Translations under genes and position numbers: made by a program
Source: Bordetella parapertussis
Lineage (GTDB): Bacteria > Pseudomonadota > Gammaproteobacteria > Burkholderiales > Burkholderiaceae_C
Reading direction: 5' to 3'
Assembly (NCBI GenBank): GCA_945878355.1
Contig: CAMCTC010000025.1
Location: forward strand, 1-51,122
Length of the DNA: 51,122 bases
Shown: piece by piece, positions 32,833-41,622 of the stretch
How positions within the stretch are numbered: the first letter of the stretch is position 1
Layout of the letters: each line of letters begins with the position of its first letter
The notes under the pieces: generated by a model
Database searches by the model: none
What the model was told of the DNA's origin: nothing
The model's input: only the letters and a program-made list of their open reading frames with translations

Positions 32833-33825
32833 TCAGCCCGGCGCGAGATACTTCTTGCTGATGCCCGCACCCACCGTGTACTTCGGGTCGACGAAGTTAC
32901 CCAAGCGCACCTGGCCGCATTGGCTGAGCATCATGTAGGCGTCCCAGCGGTCATAGCCGTATTCAGCCTCCATCCACAGGATCAGCTCCTTGTAGGCGAT
33001 GCGGGTGGCGTCTTCCAGCGGTCTGGCGCTGCCGATGGCCATGATCACTGATTCGTTTTCAAGCCGAGGCCAATCGAGCTGCCAGCGCTTGATCAGGTCG
33101 ACCTGTATCGTCGTCGTGCTGGCGTACTCGACCGCCGTGCCGCAAACCTCGCCGTCACCCTGGCACGCATGAGCGTCGCCGATGAACAGTCGACCGCCGG
33201 CACTGCGAACCGGCAAGTAGGTGATGCTGCCTGGCCCCATGTCGGGTAGATCCATGTTGCCGCCGTGGCTGTCAGGTGTCAGGGTGTTGATCGAATCGAT
33301 CTCGGGCGAGCAGCTCAAGGTGCCGATGTGCGGCCGGTAAGGCAGTGTGACGCGCTTGCTCCAATAGACGCCGTTCTCATCGAGGTCGATCTTGCGGACG
33401 ATTTCTGGCAGGTCCTCTGCCAGCAACGCGGTCAGCGAGGTGCCGCTGAGCGCGCCGAACTGCGGGATCATCGCGCAGGTGCCACGTGGGTTGGGTCCGC
33501 GCGGCGCCATGGACTCGATGTAGACCGCCAGCACATCGCCCTTCTCAGCGCCCTCGACCATGATCGGCCCGTTCTGCGGGTTGACGAAAGGCATCGTCAG
33601 CACCCGCGACGGCAGGTCCTGCTCGGTCTTGACCTGGCTGTTGAACGCATCGCGTGTCTCCACCACGACCCGATCACCAGGCCGGACCTTGAGCACCGGG
33701 TCGGAATATGGTCCGATGGTGTAGTGGAACTTGCCCTGCAGGGCCTCGGTCAGCGCGTGGGTGTCGGGGCTGCGGCCCTGGGCTACGCCGCGCTGCCGCA
33801 TGATCGATTGATTCAACCAGTCCAT
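32833..33825 (-). CDS. acetamidase/formamidase (FmdA/AmdA) family hydrolase
   Basis: This is a 330-residue enzyme of the zinc-type FmdA_AmdA family, which releases ammonia from formamide, acetamide or related short amides. The family core is seen as KVRPGDRVVVETRDAFN near residue 45, GDVLAVYIESMAPRG, YRPHIGTLSCSP, HGGNMDLPDMGPG and the metal-binding GDAHACQGDGEVCGTAVE. The C-terminal segment YDRWDAYMMLSQCGQVRLGN is also conserved. It starts at 33825, a few bases before a dead LivF fragment. Context (two further amidases and an amide/urea-type importer) agrees with short-amide catabolism. Confidence 0.88.
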   Translation of the reverse strand: MDWLNQSIMRQRGVAQGRSPDTHALTEALQGKFHYTIGPYSDPVLKVRPGDRVVVETRDAFNSQVKTEQDLPSRVLTMPFVNPQNGPIMVEGAEKGDVLAVYIESMAPRGPNPRGTCAMIPQFGALSGTSLTALLAEDLPEIVRKIDLDENGVYWSKRVTLPYRPHIGTLSCSPEIDSINTLTPDSHGGNMDLPDMGPGSITYLPVRSAGGRLFIGDAHACQGDGEVCGTAVEYASTTTIQVDLIKRWQLDWPRLENESVIMAIGSARPLEDATRIAYKELILWMEAEYGYDRWDAYMMLSQCGQVRLGNFVDPKYTVGAGISKKYLAPG

Positions 33826-33832
33826 GGCTTGC

Positions 33833-34090
33833 CTACCTTTTCTTCCAGATTGACGAGAACGACAGTTTGCTGCATTTTGAAGTTAAGCCATGGATCTCGG
33901 TGTATTGACTCATGATCGCCAGATTTCCCAGGTGTTCGCGCGCAATCTCTTCGCTGAATTGACCGCGCTTGATCACCAGCAGGCGCTGCGACACCGCAGC
34001 GATGAACTCCAGGTTCTGCTCGACCAGCACGAGGGTCAGCCTCATGCGGTCGCGCAGCGACCCGAGGGTCTCTGGATTCGCCCGACCGTC
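33833..34090 (-). pseudogene. C-terminal remnant of a LivF-type ABC ATPase
   Basis: After a stop at about 34092 the frame reads NPETLGSLRDRMRLTLVLVE, then QNLEFIAAVSQRLLVIKRGQ, the H-loop-containing C-terminus of a branched-chain-type ABC ATPase. The Walker A, signature and Walker B motifs are missing. It lies between an amidase and FmdA, so a second copy of the importer once stood here. An intact LivF is at 40918-41622. This fragment is not a recent copy of it, because the sequences differ clearly. Confidence 0.7.
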
Positions 34091-34119
34091 CCGCCGTCAA
34101 ACGGTAAGCCCAATGGTGC

Positions 34120-35637
34120 TCAGATCTGCTTCCAGTCACCCGCCTGCTCGAAGGCATAGGCCGCGCGATAGATCGTCGCTTCGTCGTAGTGTTTGCCCAC
34201 GAGCATCATGCCCACCGGCAAGCCGTCGACCAGACCACAGGGCACGGTGATCGCCGGGTGCCCGGTGACGTCGAACGGGCAGGTGTTGGGCAGCATCTCG
34301 AAGGCACGCGAAACCACCTCCTCGACTGACGAGCCCGGTGGTGGCAGCGGCGTGGCGGTCAGCGGGAGCGTGGGCATCAAGAGCAGGTCGAACTCCGCGA
34401 ACTTGGCGTCGTATGCGGCGGTGAGTTGGCGGCCCAGGTTTTGCGACTTGGCGTAGAAATGGCCGCGGTAATGTTTGATGAAGTACTCGCCCAGCACCAT
34501 CGTCAATTTGAGCGTTTCTGACAACTCATCGGCGCGCTGCTTCCAGCCGGCATGGAAGTCGACCATGCTCGTGACATACAGGCCCTTCCAGTTGAAGCCG
34601 TGGCCGTTGTCCTTCATCATCTGCTGGGTCGCGCCCTCGGCGGCGATAGGCAGCCAGATCGCCGGCCCGACCAAGTGCATAGGCACCGACACCTCAGACA
34701 CCGTTGCGCCCAAGGCCGTGAACATCGCCGCTGCCTTGCGCACCTTGGCGTCTACTGCTGGCTGCGACTGCGGCCAGCCGAAGCCTTCGGTGACGATGCC
34801 GATCTTCAGGCCGGCAACGCCCTTCTTCATCAGCTCGCTGTAAGGCTTGGCGGTTTGACCAGCGTGCTGGCGCGGGTCCAGTCCATCGGGCCCGGCCAAC
34901 ACCTCGAGCATCAGCGCGTTGTCGCTGACGTTGGCCGTCATCGGGCCGGTATGGTCTATCGTCAACTCGATCGGCATCACGCCGGTGTAGGGCACCAGGC
35001 CGTGGGTCGCCTTCATGCCAACGATGCCACAGTACGAGGCCGGCATCCTGATCGAACCGCCCTGGTCGCCGCCCATCGCCAAATCGACCTCGCCAGCCGA
35101 CACCAGCGCTGCGCTGCCAGAGGACGAGCCTCCCGCTGAATAGCCCATGCGATAGGGGTTGTGCACCGGACCGGGCGAACTGGTGTGCGATCCGCCCGAA
35201 AAGCAGAAGTACTCGCATGTCGATTTCCCGACCACGGTGGCGCCGGCGTCTAGCAAGCGCGTGACAACCGTAGCATCTACATTGGGAACATAGCCCTCAA
35301 GCGTCGACGCGCCATTCATCATCGGCACGCCGGCCAGGCAGATGTTGTCCTTGAGCACCACGGTCTTGCCAGCGAGCTTGCCGGTGGCAGAACCCTTGAC
35401 AATCGTCTTGACATACCATGCGCCGTACTTGTTTTCCTCGGCCGACGGCCGGTAGCCCGGCGTGCGCGGATAGGTCACCAAGGGCACGTAGTCGGGCAAG
35501 GCGTCGATCACATCATAGGCGTCGAAATTTCCTTGTAGCAGGGTGTTGTAGACGCCGGCCTGCTCGGTTGATAGATGGATGCCCAGGCTGAGTGCGACCT
35601 CCTGAAGTTGGTCGACGGTGGGGCGTTTGATGGCCAT
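34120..35637 (-). CDS. amidase-signature hydrolase
   Basis: This is a 505-residue serine amidase. The Ser-cis-Ser-Lys triad is visible as Lys96 (GKTVVLKDNICLAG), Ser171 (GYSAGGSSSGSA) and Ser195 (GGDQGGSIRMPAS). The N-terminal ~75 residues form the alpha-helical cap seen in nitrile-pathway and aryl-amide amidases. PAITVPCGLVDGLPVGMMLV marks the usual C-terminus. The ATG at 35637 has a GGAG site nearby. It differs clearly from the AtzE-like amidase at 39182-40591. It is oriented with FmdA and the SDR but separated from them by the LivF remnant. Confidence 0.9.
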   Translation of the reverse strand: MAIKRPTVDQLQEVALSLGIHLSTEQAGVYNTLLQGNFDAYDVIDALPDYVPLVTYPRTPGYRPSAEENKYGAWYVKTIVKGSATGKLAGKTVVLKDNICLAGVPMMNGASTLEGYVPNVDATVVTRLLDAGATVVGKSTCEYFCFSGGSHTSSPGPVHNPYRMGYSAGGSSSGSAALVSAGEVDLAMGGDQGGSIRMPASYCGIVGMKATHGLVPYTGVMPIELTIDHTGPMTANVSDNALMLEVLAGPDGLDPRQHAGQTAKPYSELMKKGVAGLKIGIVTEGFGWPQSQPAVDAKVRKAAAMFTALGATVSEVSVPMHLVGPAIWLPIAAEGATQQMMKDNGHGFNWKGLYVTSMVDFHAGWKQRADELSETLKLTMVLGEYFIKHYRGHFYAKSQNLGRQLTAAYDAKFAEFDLLLMPTLPLTATPLPPPGSSVEEVVSRAFEMLPNTCPFDVTGHPAITVPCGLVDGLPVGMMLVGKHYDEATIYRAAYAFEQAGDWKQI

Positions 35638-36256
35638 TGTGACTCCGGGTTAGGTTGATCAAGCATTGGTGACCTGGCATAGACCAGGCAATGCGCACAA
35701 GCCCGGCGTCAAGCCTTTGTGACGGCGAAGAATCCAAGCTGAACACCTGCGGATTTTGGTGCATCATATTTTCCAGGTCAAGCACTTTATTTGCCTTGGA
35801 AAGCACGTTCAATTCATTACCTAGATCCGTGACGCGGAACCGGGAATCCTCAGCCAAGTCATTGATCTGTTTGCGGAAAGAGTCAGGGTTGCTCCTGACA
35901 ACGCGTTACCTTGCGGGTGAGTTGAGTGAGGTATCGATTTGGACGCCTTCGATTCTTCAACACACCATGCACCAACTGATTGTCAAGCAACTCGACTACG
36001 TCCTCACCCCGGTGGCCGGACTGGCCTTGGTGGCGCACCACCTTGAACCACTTGCGCCGGTGTTCAACACTTTGGATGGCCTTAGATGTGCGCCGATCAC
36101 TTCAATGAAGAAGTTAGAAAATCCAGCGCTATCTTGCCACTCATCACCAAAAAAAATTGTGTGAAAACCCGCACTTCTCTAACGTTCCGAATCTCGTCTT
36201 TGTGCGCCTAGAAGGTAAGCACCTATTCCGATAGGCGGTATGTCTCTGAACTGATC
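35638..36256. other. gene-poor spacer with an unidentified ORF fragment
   Basis: On the minus strand about 35700-35900 an open frame reads RSNPDSFRKQINDLAEDSRF, then RVTDLGNELNVLSKANKVLD, which looks protein-like and more AT-rich than its surroundings. It has no proper start and no family I recognise, so it may be the piece of a displaced gene. The remainder holds no gene that I can support. Confidence 0.35.
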
Positions 36257-36960
36257 GTGGTCCAGTTCCTTGACGCCTGCCGCTACAACCCTTGTACGTG
36301 CAACCTGCGCAGCAATGATCGTGGGCTGGCACGGGTCAGCGCGGCGCCATCGGGCACCTTGCCGCGCTTCGCCACCCGCGCAGGAGCGTGGCAGCGGACG
36401 GGACCGGCAGCAAGGGTCTCTACACCAGCCCGTTGCTGCGCTTCATCGACGCACCCGACCTGCCGCTGGAGACCATGCTGAAACGCGTTTCGGCAGCGGT
36501 GACGACGGTCAAGCCTGAGCCGGCGGACAGTGCGGCACAGATCGAGCAGCAAGGCTGGGCAGCGGCGCAGAGCGGCAATACGGTTGCAGGTTACACGGCC
36601 TACCTTCAGGAGCATCCGCAGGGTCGGTTGCAGTCGTGCAGCCCAGCCAACAGTCCAGGTCTCCCCTCCGCCCGGCAAGGGCTTCAGGCTGCCAAGCGAA
36701 TCTGTGTGGGAGTACGCGGCGCAGGCCGGCCAGAGCACAGCGCGATACCGATACCCTGAGGCGACGACCTGAGCTACAACCAGATCTGCAACTTTGCCAA
36801 CGGCATGGACGCCACCAGCAAAGCGCAGGTGCCTGGTGTGATCTGGACGGCGGCGAGTTGCAGCGACAGCCATGCCTACACGGCCCCTGCGGGCAGCTTC
36901 AAGGCGAACGCATACGGCCTGCACGACAACTGTTACGGCGCGCGGATGTTGATATTGACT
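36257..36960 (+). pseudogene. ruined caspase-like (C14) plus SUMF1-domain gene
   Basis: Three frames carry consecutive pieces of one protein. First, FLDACRYNPC and LARVSAAPSGTLPRFATRAG give the caspase-like DACR motif with the catalytic Cys. After a frameshift near 36385, ADGTGSKGLYTSPLLRFIDA and LETMLKRVSAAV complete the C14 fold and lead into a helical linker. After a deletion, GKGFRLPSESVWEYAAQAGQ and then, shifted again, LSYNQICNFANG and YTAPAGSFKANAYGLHD show a formylglycine-generating-enzyme (SUMF1) domain. The N-terminus with the catalytic His is missing. Orthocaspases with SUMF1 tails are known in proteobacteria. At least two frameshifts make this a pseudogene. Confidence 0.72.
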
Positions 36961-37106
36961 CGGCGCAATCAAGCGCGGCATGCGGCCAAGCACCACCGTC
37001 GCCAACATCTCGGGCAGACGACTCGATCTTCGGCACCGCAATCAGCGCAAACACCGCCAGGATGGTTTATTGTCGCGTTATCGTTGAACTCAACCGAGGT
37101 GATTTG

Positions 37107-37979
37107 ATGAACCCCTCTTCCTCATCCTCTGGAATCGCGCCGGTGCGCGTCGCATGCTGCCAGATCGAGCCACAGGTCGGGCACAAGGCCAGCAACTTGG
37201 CCAAAACGGCCGATTTCATCGAGCGCGCTGCGAAGGGTGGCGCGCGCATTGTCGTGTTGCCGGAACTGTGCAGCTCGGGTTATGTGTTCGAAAGCAGATC
37301 CGAGGCGCGTTCGCTGGCCGACGCTTTCGATGACGGCGCTTCGACCACGCTGTGGGCAGGCCTGGCGCGTGACCTGGGCCTGCACATCGTCGCCGGATTT
37401 GCCGAGCGTGCGGGTTCGACCTTGTACAACGCCGCGGCCGTGATCGGCCCTGCCGGCCGCTTGGGCGTGTTCCGCAAAGTGCATCTGTGGTCGGACGAGC
37501 ACCTGTTCTTCGCGCCCGGCAATCTGGGTTTTCCGGTCTTCGCGACCGAGCATGGCACGCTGGGTGTGGGCATCTGCTACGACGGCTGGTTTCCGGAGTT
37601 CTACCGTAGCTGCGCGCTGCAGGGCGCTGAATTGGTTTGCGTGCCAACCAACTGGGTGCCGATCCCAGGCCAGGACCCGACCCGTGAAGCGATGGCCAAC
37701 ATCCTGACGATGGCGGCGGCGCACACCAACTCGATCTACATCGCCGCAGCCGACCGCGTCGGTACCGAGCGTGGCCAGCCATTTGTAGGCCAGAGCCTGA
37801 TCACCAGCTATGCCGGTTGGCCCTTGGGCGGGCCGGCATCAGCCACCGAAGAGCAGATCATCTATGCCGACCTGGATCTGGCGTTGGCTAGGCGGGCGCG
37901 ACGCTGGAACGATTTCAACCAGGTGTTGCGCGACCGCCGCCCTGGCGCTTACGTGCAAGACAGCGGCGACCGCTGTTGA
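37107..37979 (+). CDS. nitrilase-superfamily carbon-nitrogen hydrolase
   Basis: This is a 290-residue C-N hydrolase with the complete Glu-Lys-Cys triad: Glu53 in VVLPELCSSGYVF, Lys124 in VFRKVHLWSDE and Cys157 in LGVGICYDGWFPEF. Such enzymes hydrolyse nitriles, aliphatic amides or carbamoyl compounds. The ATG at 37107 follows the end of the ruined caspase region. The frame upstream is open to 36636 but is the antisense-like wreckage of that pseudogene, so I discard it. The M20 peptidase starts 22 bp after its stop, which suggests an operon. The context suggests degradation of an N-carbamoyl or amide substrate. Confidence 0.9.
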   Translation: MNPSSSSSGIAPVRVACCQIEPQVGHKASNLAKTADFIERAAKGGARIVVLPELCSSGYVFESRSEARSLADAFDDGASTTLWAGLARDLGLHIVAGFAERAGSTLYNAAAVIGPAGRLGVFRKVHLWSDEHLFFAPGNLGFPVFATEHGTLGVGICYDGWFPEFYRSCALQGAELVCVPTNWVPIPGQDPTREAMANILTMAAAHTNSIYIAAADRVGTERGQPFVGQSLITSYAGWPLGGPASATEEQIIYADLDLALARRARRWNDFNQVLRDRRPGAYVQDSGDRC

Positions 37980-38001
37980 ACCCGACTGACCCGAGGCACC
38001 C

Positions 38002-39156
38002 ATGTCCGCTACCGATCCCGTCGCCCTGACCCAAGCCCTGCTGCGCATCGACACCGTCAACCCGCCAGGCAACGAAGACCGATGCGTCGAACTGCTGGCC
38101 GACCTGCTGTCGGCCGCCGGTTTTGCCTGCCGGACACATGAATTCGCGCCACGCCGCACCAGCCTGGTGGCGCGCATCGGCGGTCATGCCGGGCCGACCG
38201 GTGGCCGGGCACCACTGGGCTTCACCGGCCATGTCGACGTGGTGCCGCTGGGCAATGCCAAATGGCAGCACGACCCTTTTGGCGCCGAGATCGTCGGCGG
38301 CAGGTTGTACGGGCGCGGCGCCAGCGACATGAAGAGCGGCATCGCCGCCTTCGTCTGCGCCGCGATCGACCAGGCTGAGCGGCTGCGGCAAGGCCCCGGC
38401 TTGAACCTGATCATCACCGCGGGCGAAGAGACCGGCTGCGAAGGCGCTTTCGCGATGGCGGCTTCACCGGACGGCCGCGCGCTGCTGGGCAGTGCCGGCG
38501 CCTTGGTCGTTGCCGAGCCCACCGCCAACCTGCCGCTGCTCGGCCACAAGGGGGCGTTCTGGTTGGCGGCCGAGGCCCGCGGTGTGACGGCGCACGGTGC
38601 AATGCCAGAGCGCGGTGACAACGCGATTTACAAGATCGCCAAAGCCGCGGTTGCGTTGGAGCAATTCAGCTTCGAGACGGGCCCGCACCCGCTGATGGGC
38701 ATGCCCACGCTCAACGTGGGGACAGTGCGCGGCGGCCTGAACATCAATTCAGTGCCCGACGCCGCCCAGATGAGCATCGACATTCGCAGCGTCGCCGGCC
38801 AGGACCATGGCGCGTTGCTGCAATGCCTTTGCCGTGTGCTCGGGCCGCAGATCGGCCTGCGCGCGTTGCTCGACGTGGGCAGTGTGTACACCGCGCCCGA
38901 CGACCCGTGGATGCAGCGCGTCTTTGCAATCTGCAGCGCGCGCAGTGGCCAGGCCATCGCGCCGCGCACGGTGTCGTACTTCACCGACGCCGCGGCGCTG
39001 CGCGGGCCGCTGGGTGGCCCGCCAGTGGTGATCCTCGGGCCTGGCGAGCCCGAGATGGCGCACCAGACCGACGAGTACTGCCAAGTCGACCGCATCCACG
39101 AGGCGACGGCCTTGTTCGGCGACCTGATCACCGACTGGTGCGCGCCGGGCGCCTAA
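38002..39156 (+). CDS. M20-family deacylase (ArgE/DapE type)
   Basis: This is a 384-residue zinc metallopeptidase. The metal ligands are visible: His77 and Asp79 in GFTGHVDVVPLG, Asp109 in GRGASDMKSG, the catalytic Glu142-Glu143 in TAGEETGCEGAF, and a late His in EMAHQTDEYC. The dimerisation domain lies between residues ~180 and 290 (LNVGTVRGGLNINSVPDAAQ). Such enzymes remove acyl or carbamoyl groups from amino acids. It is 22 bp downstream of the nitrilase-like gene and convergent with the AtzE-like amidase, whose stop lies 25 bp away. Confidence 0.9.
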   Translation: MSATDPVALTQALLRIDTVNPPGNEDRCVELLADLLSAAGFACRTHEFAPRRTSLVARIGGHAGPTGGRAPLGFTGHVDVVPLGNAKWQHDPFGAEIVGGRLYGRGASDMKSGIAAFVCAAIDQAERLRQGPGLNLIITAGEETGCEGAFAMAASPDGRALLGSAGALVVAEPTANLPLLGHKGAFWLAAEARGVTAHGAMPERGDNAIYKIAKAAVALEQFSFETGPHPLMGMPTLNVGTVRGGLNINSVPDAAQMSIDIRSVAGQDHGALLQCLCRVLGPQIGLRALLDVGSVYTAPDDPWMQRVFAICSARSGQAIAPRTVSYFTDAAALRGPLGGPPVVILGPGEPEMAHQTDEYCQVDRIHEATALFGDLITDWCAPGA

Positions 39157-39181
39157 AGCCCGCTGCGGGCGACCCGCCGGG

Positions 39182-40591
39182 TTATCTCGGCGGCTGTCGG
39201 CTCGACCAGTCGACTGTGCGCTCGTAGGCGCGCGCGATGCGCAGGATCCGGGCTTCCTGGAACGGCCTGCCGATGACCTGGAAACTCGTCGGCAGCGCGC
39301 TGCCAGTGAAGCCGCAAGGCACGGCCACCGAGGGCAGCCCCATGACATTGGCGGGTGCCGACAGACGAACGAACACCGACGAAACCGGCTCGTCGCTGCC
39401 ATCAGGCCAACGCACCGTGAGCTGGTCGCGGCGGGTCGCACCACAAGGCACTGAGGGCCCGATCAGGGCGTCCAAGCCGTCGAACATCTTTCGCCACGCC
39501 GCCTGCATCTCGTTGCGAACGCGCAGTGCCGCGATGTAGTCGACGGCAGGAATCATCTCGCCGGTCTCGAGCATCGCGCGGACGTCTTCCTGATACAGGT
39601 CGCGGCGCTCGCGCAGCGCCTTTTGGTGGTAGGCGGAAGCTTCCGGCATGCACAGCCCGAACTCCACCGGCATGATCTGCCCGGCCATCGGGATGTCGAC
39701 GTCGACCAGCACCGCGCCCTCTCGGGCCAGTCTCTCAATCGCTGCTTGCACGTCGCGGGCAACTTCCGGGTCGACGTTGTCGAAGAAATAATTACGCGGC
39801 ACGCCGATGCGCAAACCCTTGACGCCGAGTTCGAGCTCGCCGAGGTAGTCGCCCACCGGCACGTCGGCGCTGCCGGGGTCTCTCGGGTCGTAGCCGGCCA
39901 GAGCGCCCAGCGTGACTGCGGCGTCGCCGACCGTGCGGGTCAGCGGGCCGGCATGGTCGAGCGACCAGCTCAGCGACGCAATGCCAAAACGGCTGACGCG
40001 TCCGTACGTGGGTTTCAGGCCGACGGTGCCGCAGACCGCAGCCGGGATTCGGATCGACCCGCCCGTGTCAGTGCCCATTCCCATGAAGCAACCTCGGGCG
40101 GCGACCGTGGCGCCCGAGCCACCGCTGGAGCCGCCAGGGATATGGTCTATGTTCCAGGGGTTGGCGGTGGTCGGCGTGACGATGCCGTAGGCGAACTCGT
40201 GGGTGTGGGTCTTGCCGACGATGACCGCGCCGGCCTGCGTCAGCCGATCGACACAAGCAGAGTTGACGCTGGCCAAGTGGTCATGGCGCACCTGCGAGCT
40301 GCAGGTGGTCGGCAGGCCGGCCATGTCGTAGAGGTCCTTGACCGCTACAGGCACACCGTGCAATTCGCCGCGGTCCATGCCTGCAGCCATCTCGCGCTCG
40401 GCCTGGTGCGCGGCGGCCAAAGCATGGTCGACGGTCAGCCGAACATAGGCGTTAAGCCTTGGCTCGTCGGCCTCGATCTGCGCCAGTGCCAGGCGGGTGA
40501 GCTCTACCGGAGAGATCTCGCGCTTGCGCAGCGCGGCGGCGACGCCCCGCAGGCTCAGCTTCAGGGGGGCGGCGATGTCGGTGCTTGCCAT
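39182..40591 (-). CDS. AtzE-like amidase-signature hydrolase
   Basis: This is a 469-residue amidase with Lys85 (VAVKDLYDMAG), Ser155 (IPGGSSGGSG) and the nucleophile Ser179 (GTDTGGSIRIPA). It lies 1 bp after an AtzG-like gene. In the known AtzE-AtzG pair the small subunit holds the amidase in a heterotetramer that hydrolyses 1-carboxybiuret. Here neither a cyanuric acid hydrolase nor AtzH is present, so the substrate may be another carboxylated urea or amide. I chose the ATG at 40591 because an upstream ATG would overlap the AtzG gene in another frame. It is the last gene of the long importer operon. Confidence 0.88.
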   Translation of the reverse strand: MASTDIAAPLKLSLRGVAAALRKREISPVELTRLALAQIEADEPRLNAYVRLTVDHALAAAHQAEREMAAGMDRGELHGVPVAVKDLYDMAGLPTTCSSQVRHDHLASVNSACVDRLTQAGAVIVGKTHTHEFAYGIVTPTTANPWNIDHIPGGSSGGSGATVAARGCFMGMGTDTGGSIRIPAAVCGTVGLKPTYGRVSRFGIASLSWSLDHAGPLTRTVGDAAVTLGALAGYDPRDPGSADVPVGDYLGELELGVKGLRIGVPRNYFFDNVDPEVARDVQAAIERLAREGAVLVDVDIPMAGQIMPVEFGLCMPEASAYHQKALRERRDLYQEDVRAMLETGEMIPAVDYIAALRVRNEMQAAWRKMFDGLDALIGPSVPCGATRRDQLTVRWPDGSDEPVSSVFVRLSAPANVMGLPSVAVPCGFTGSALPTSFQVIGRPFQEARILRIARAYERTVDWSSRQPPR

Positions 40592-40592
40592 G

Positions 40593-40829
40593 TCAGCGCT
40601 CCCAGTTGGCACGGAAAGCGAACGCAGGCGCGGTCTCGCCCAGCGCGGCTTGATTCAGCGCGTCGAGCAGCTGGAAGACGCCATCCATCGCCGGAACGAG
40701 TTCCTCGGCACGCGCTGGCGTCAAAGGCAGATTTGCCAATCGGGCTGCGGCTTCGAGCAGGGCCGGATCGGTGGTGCAACGTGGTTTCAGCATGACAGAG
40801 TCCCTCGGCGATGGTTGCGGGGCAGACAT
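40593..40829 (-). CDS. AtzG-like small amidase partner (DUF4089 type)
   Basis: This is a 78-residue protein from the ATG at 40829; an ATG at 40793 would give 66 residues. The core DPALLEAAARLANLPLTPAR, the helix VPAMDGVFQLLDALNQAAL and the end TAPAFAFRANWER match the AtzG-like/DUF4089 pattern, in which a C-terminal Pro-x-Phe tail docks on the amidase. The tight junction to the AtzE-like gene supports complex formation. It resembles GatC in role but not in sequence. The 88-bp gap to livF is the largest within the downstream half of the operon. Confidence 0.78.
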   Translation of the reverse strand: MSAPQPSPRDSVMLKPRCTTDPALLEAAARLANLPLTPARAEELVPAMDGVFQLLDALNQAALGETAPAFAFRANWER

Positions 40830-40917
40830 CACAGCCCCGTTGAAACAAGAAAACTTGTAAGCGTCTAACGAGAATTTGCGATGGACGGACGATCGACGGA
40901 CTTCGCGCCGGGCGCGT

Positions 40918-41622
40918 TCAGGGCGCCAGGTAACGAAGCAATCGAGGGTCATCCCTGACCTGCGCGGCCGTGCCCTCGAGTGCGACCGTTCCTCGGTCCA
41001 TCACATAGACGTGGTCAGCCACCCGAAGCGCGAGTTCGACATGCTGCTCGACCAGGATCAGGCTGATCTCCTTCGACAACAGCACCAGGCGGTCGGCAAT
41101 CTCTTCGATCACGCCAACCCATACGCCTTCGGTGGGTTCGTCGAGCAGAAGCAGCTTGGGTTTGCCGAGCAAGGCCCGTCCTATTGCGAGCATCTTGCGT
41201 TCACCGCCTGACAGCGTGGCGGCGGTCTGGCCCAGCCGCGTTGACAGCTTGGGGAAAAAGTCGAGCACATCGTCGATGCGCGCAGACCGGCCTTGCAGGA
41301 TCGCGCCGAGCTCGAGGTTCTCGCGCACCGTCAACTTGCCGAAGATCGCATGCTCCTGCGGTACATAGCCCATGCCTCGGCGAGCACGCCGCTCGGTCGG
41401 CTCGGCGATCGCCTCTTGGCCGTCGAACTGGATCGCGCCCGACATCACCGGCAATTCGCCAGCAAGCGCCTTCAGCAAGGTCGTCTTGCCAGCACCGTTG
41501 CGGCCCAGGATGGCGACCATGCCTTTGGCCGCTGCCCGGATCTCGAGGTCGAACAGCACCTGGCTGCGTCCATAGCCGGCATTGAGCTTGTGGACCTCCA
41601 ACATGTTTGGGGACTCAGACAC
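40918..41622 (-). CDS. branched-chain/urea-type ABC transporter ATPase (LivF/UrtE type)
   Basis: This is a 234-residue ABC ATPase with Walker A LGRNGAGKTTLLKAL, the Q-loop VPQEHAIFG, the signature LSGGERKMLAIGRA, Walker B LLLLDEPTEG and the H-loop VEQHVEL. It has the compact size and the tail DDPRLLRYLAP of LivF-type subunits. It overlaps livG by 8 bp. With LivG it powers a periplasmic-receptor importer for amides, urea or amino acids. Confidence 0.92.
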   Translation of the reverse strand: MSESPNMLEVHKLNAGYGRSQVLFDLEIRAAAKGMVAILGRNGAGKTTLLKALAGELPVMSGAIQFDGQEAIAEPTERRARRGMGYVPQEHAIFGKLTVRENLELGAILQGRSARIDDVLDFFPKLSTRLGQTAATLSGGERKMLAIGRALLGKPKLLLLDEPTEGVWVGVIEEIADRLVLLSKEISLILVEQHVELALRVADHVYVMDRGTVALEGTAAQVRDDPRLLRYLAP

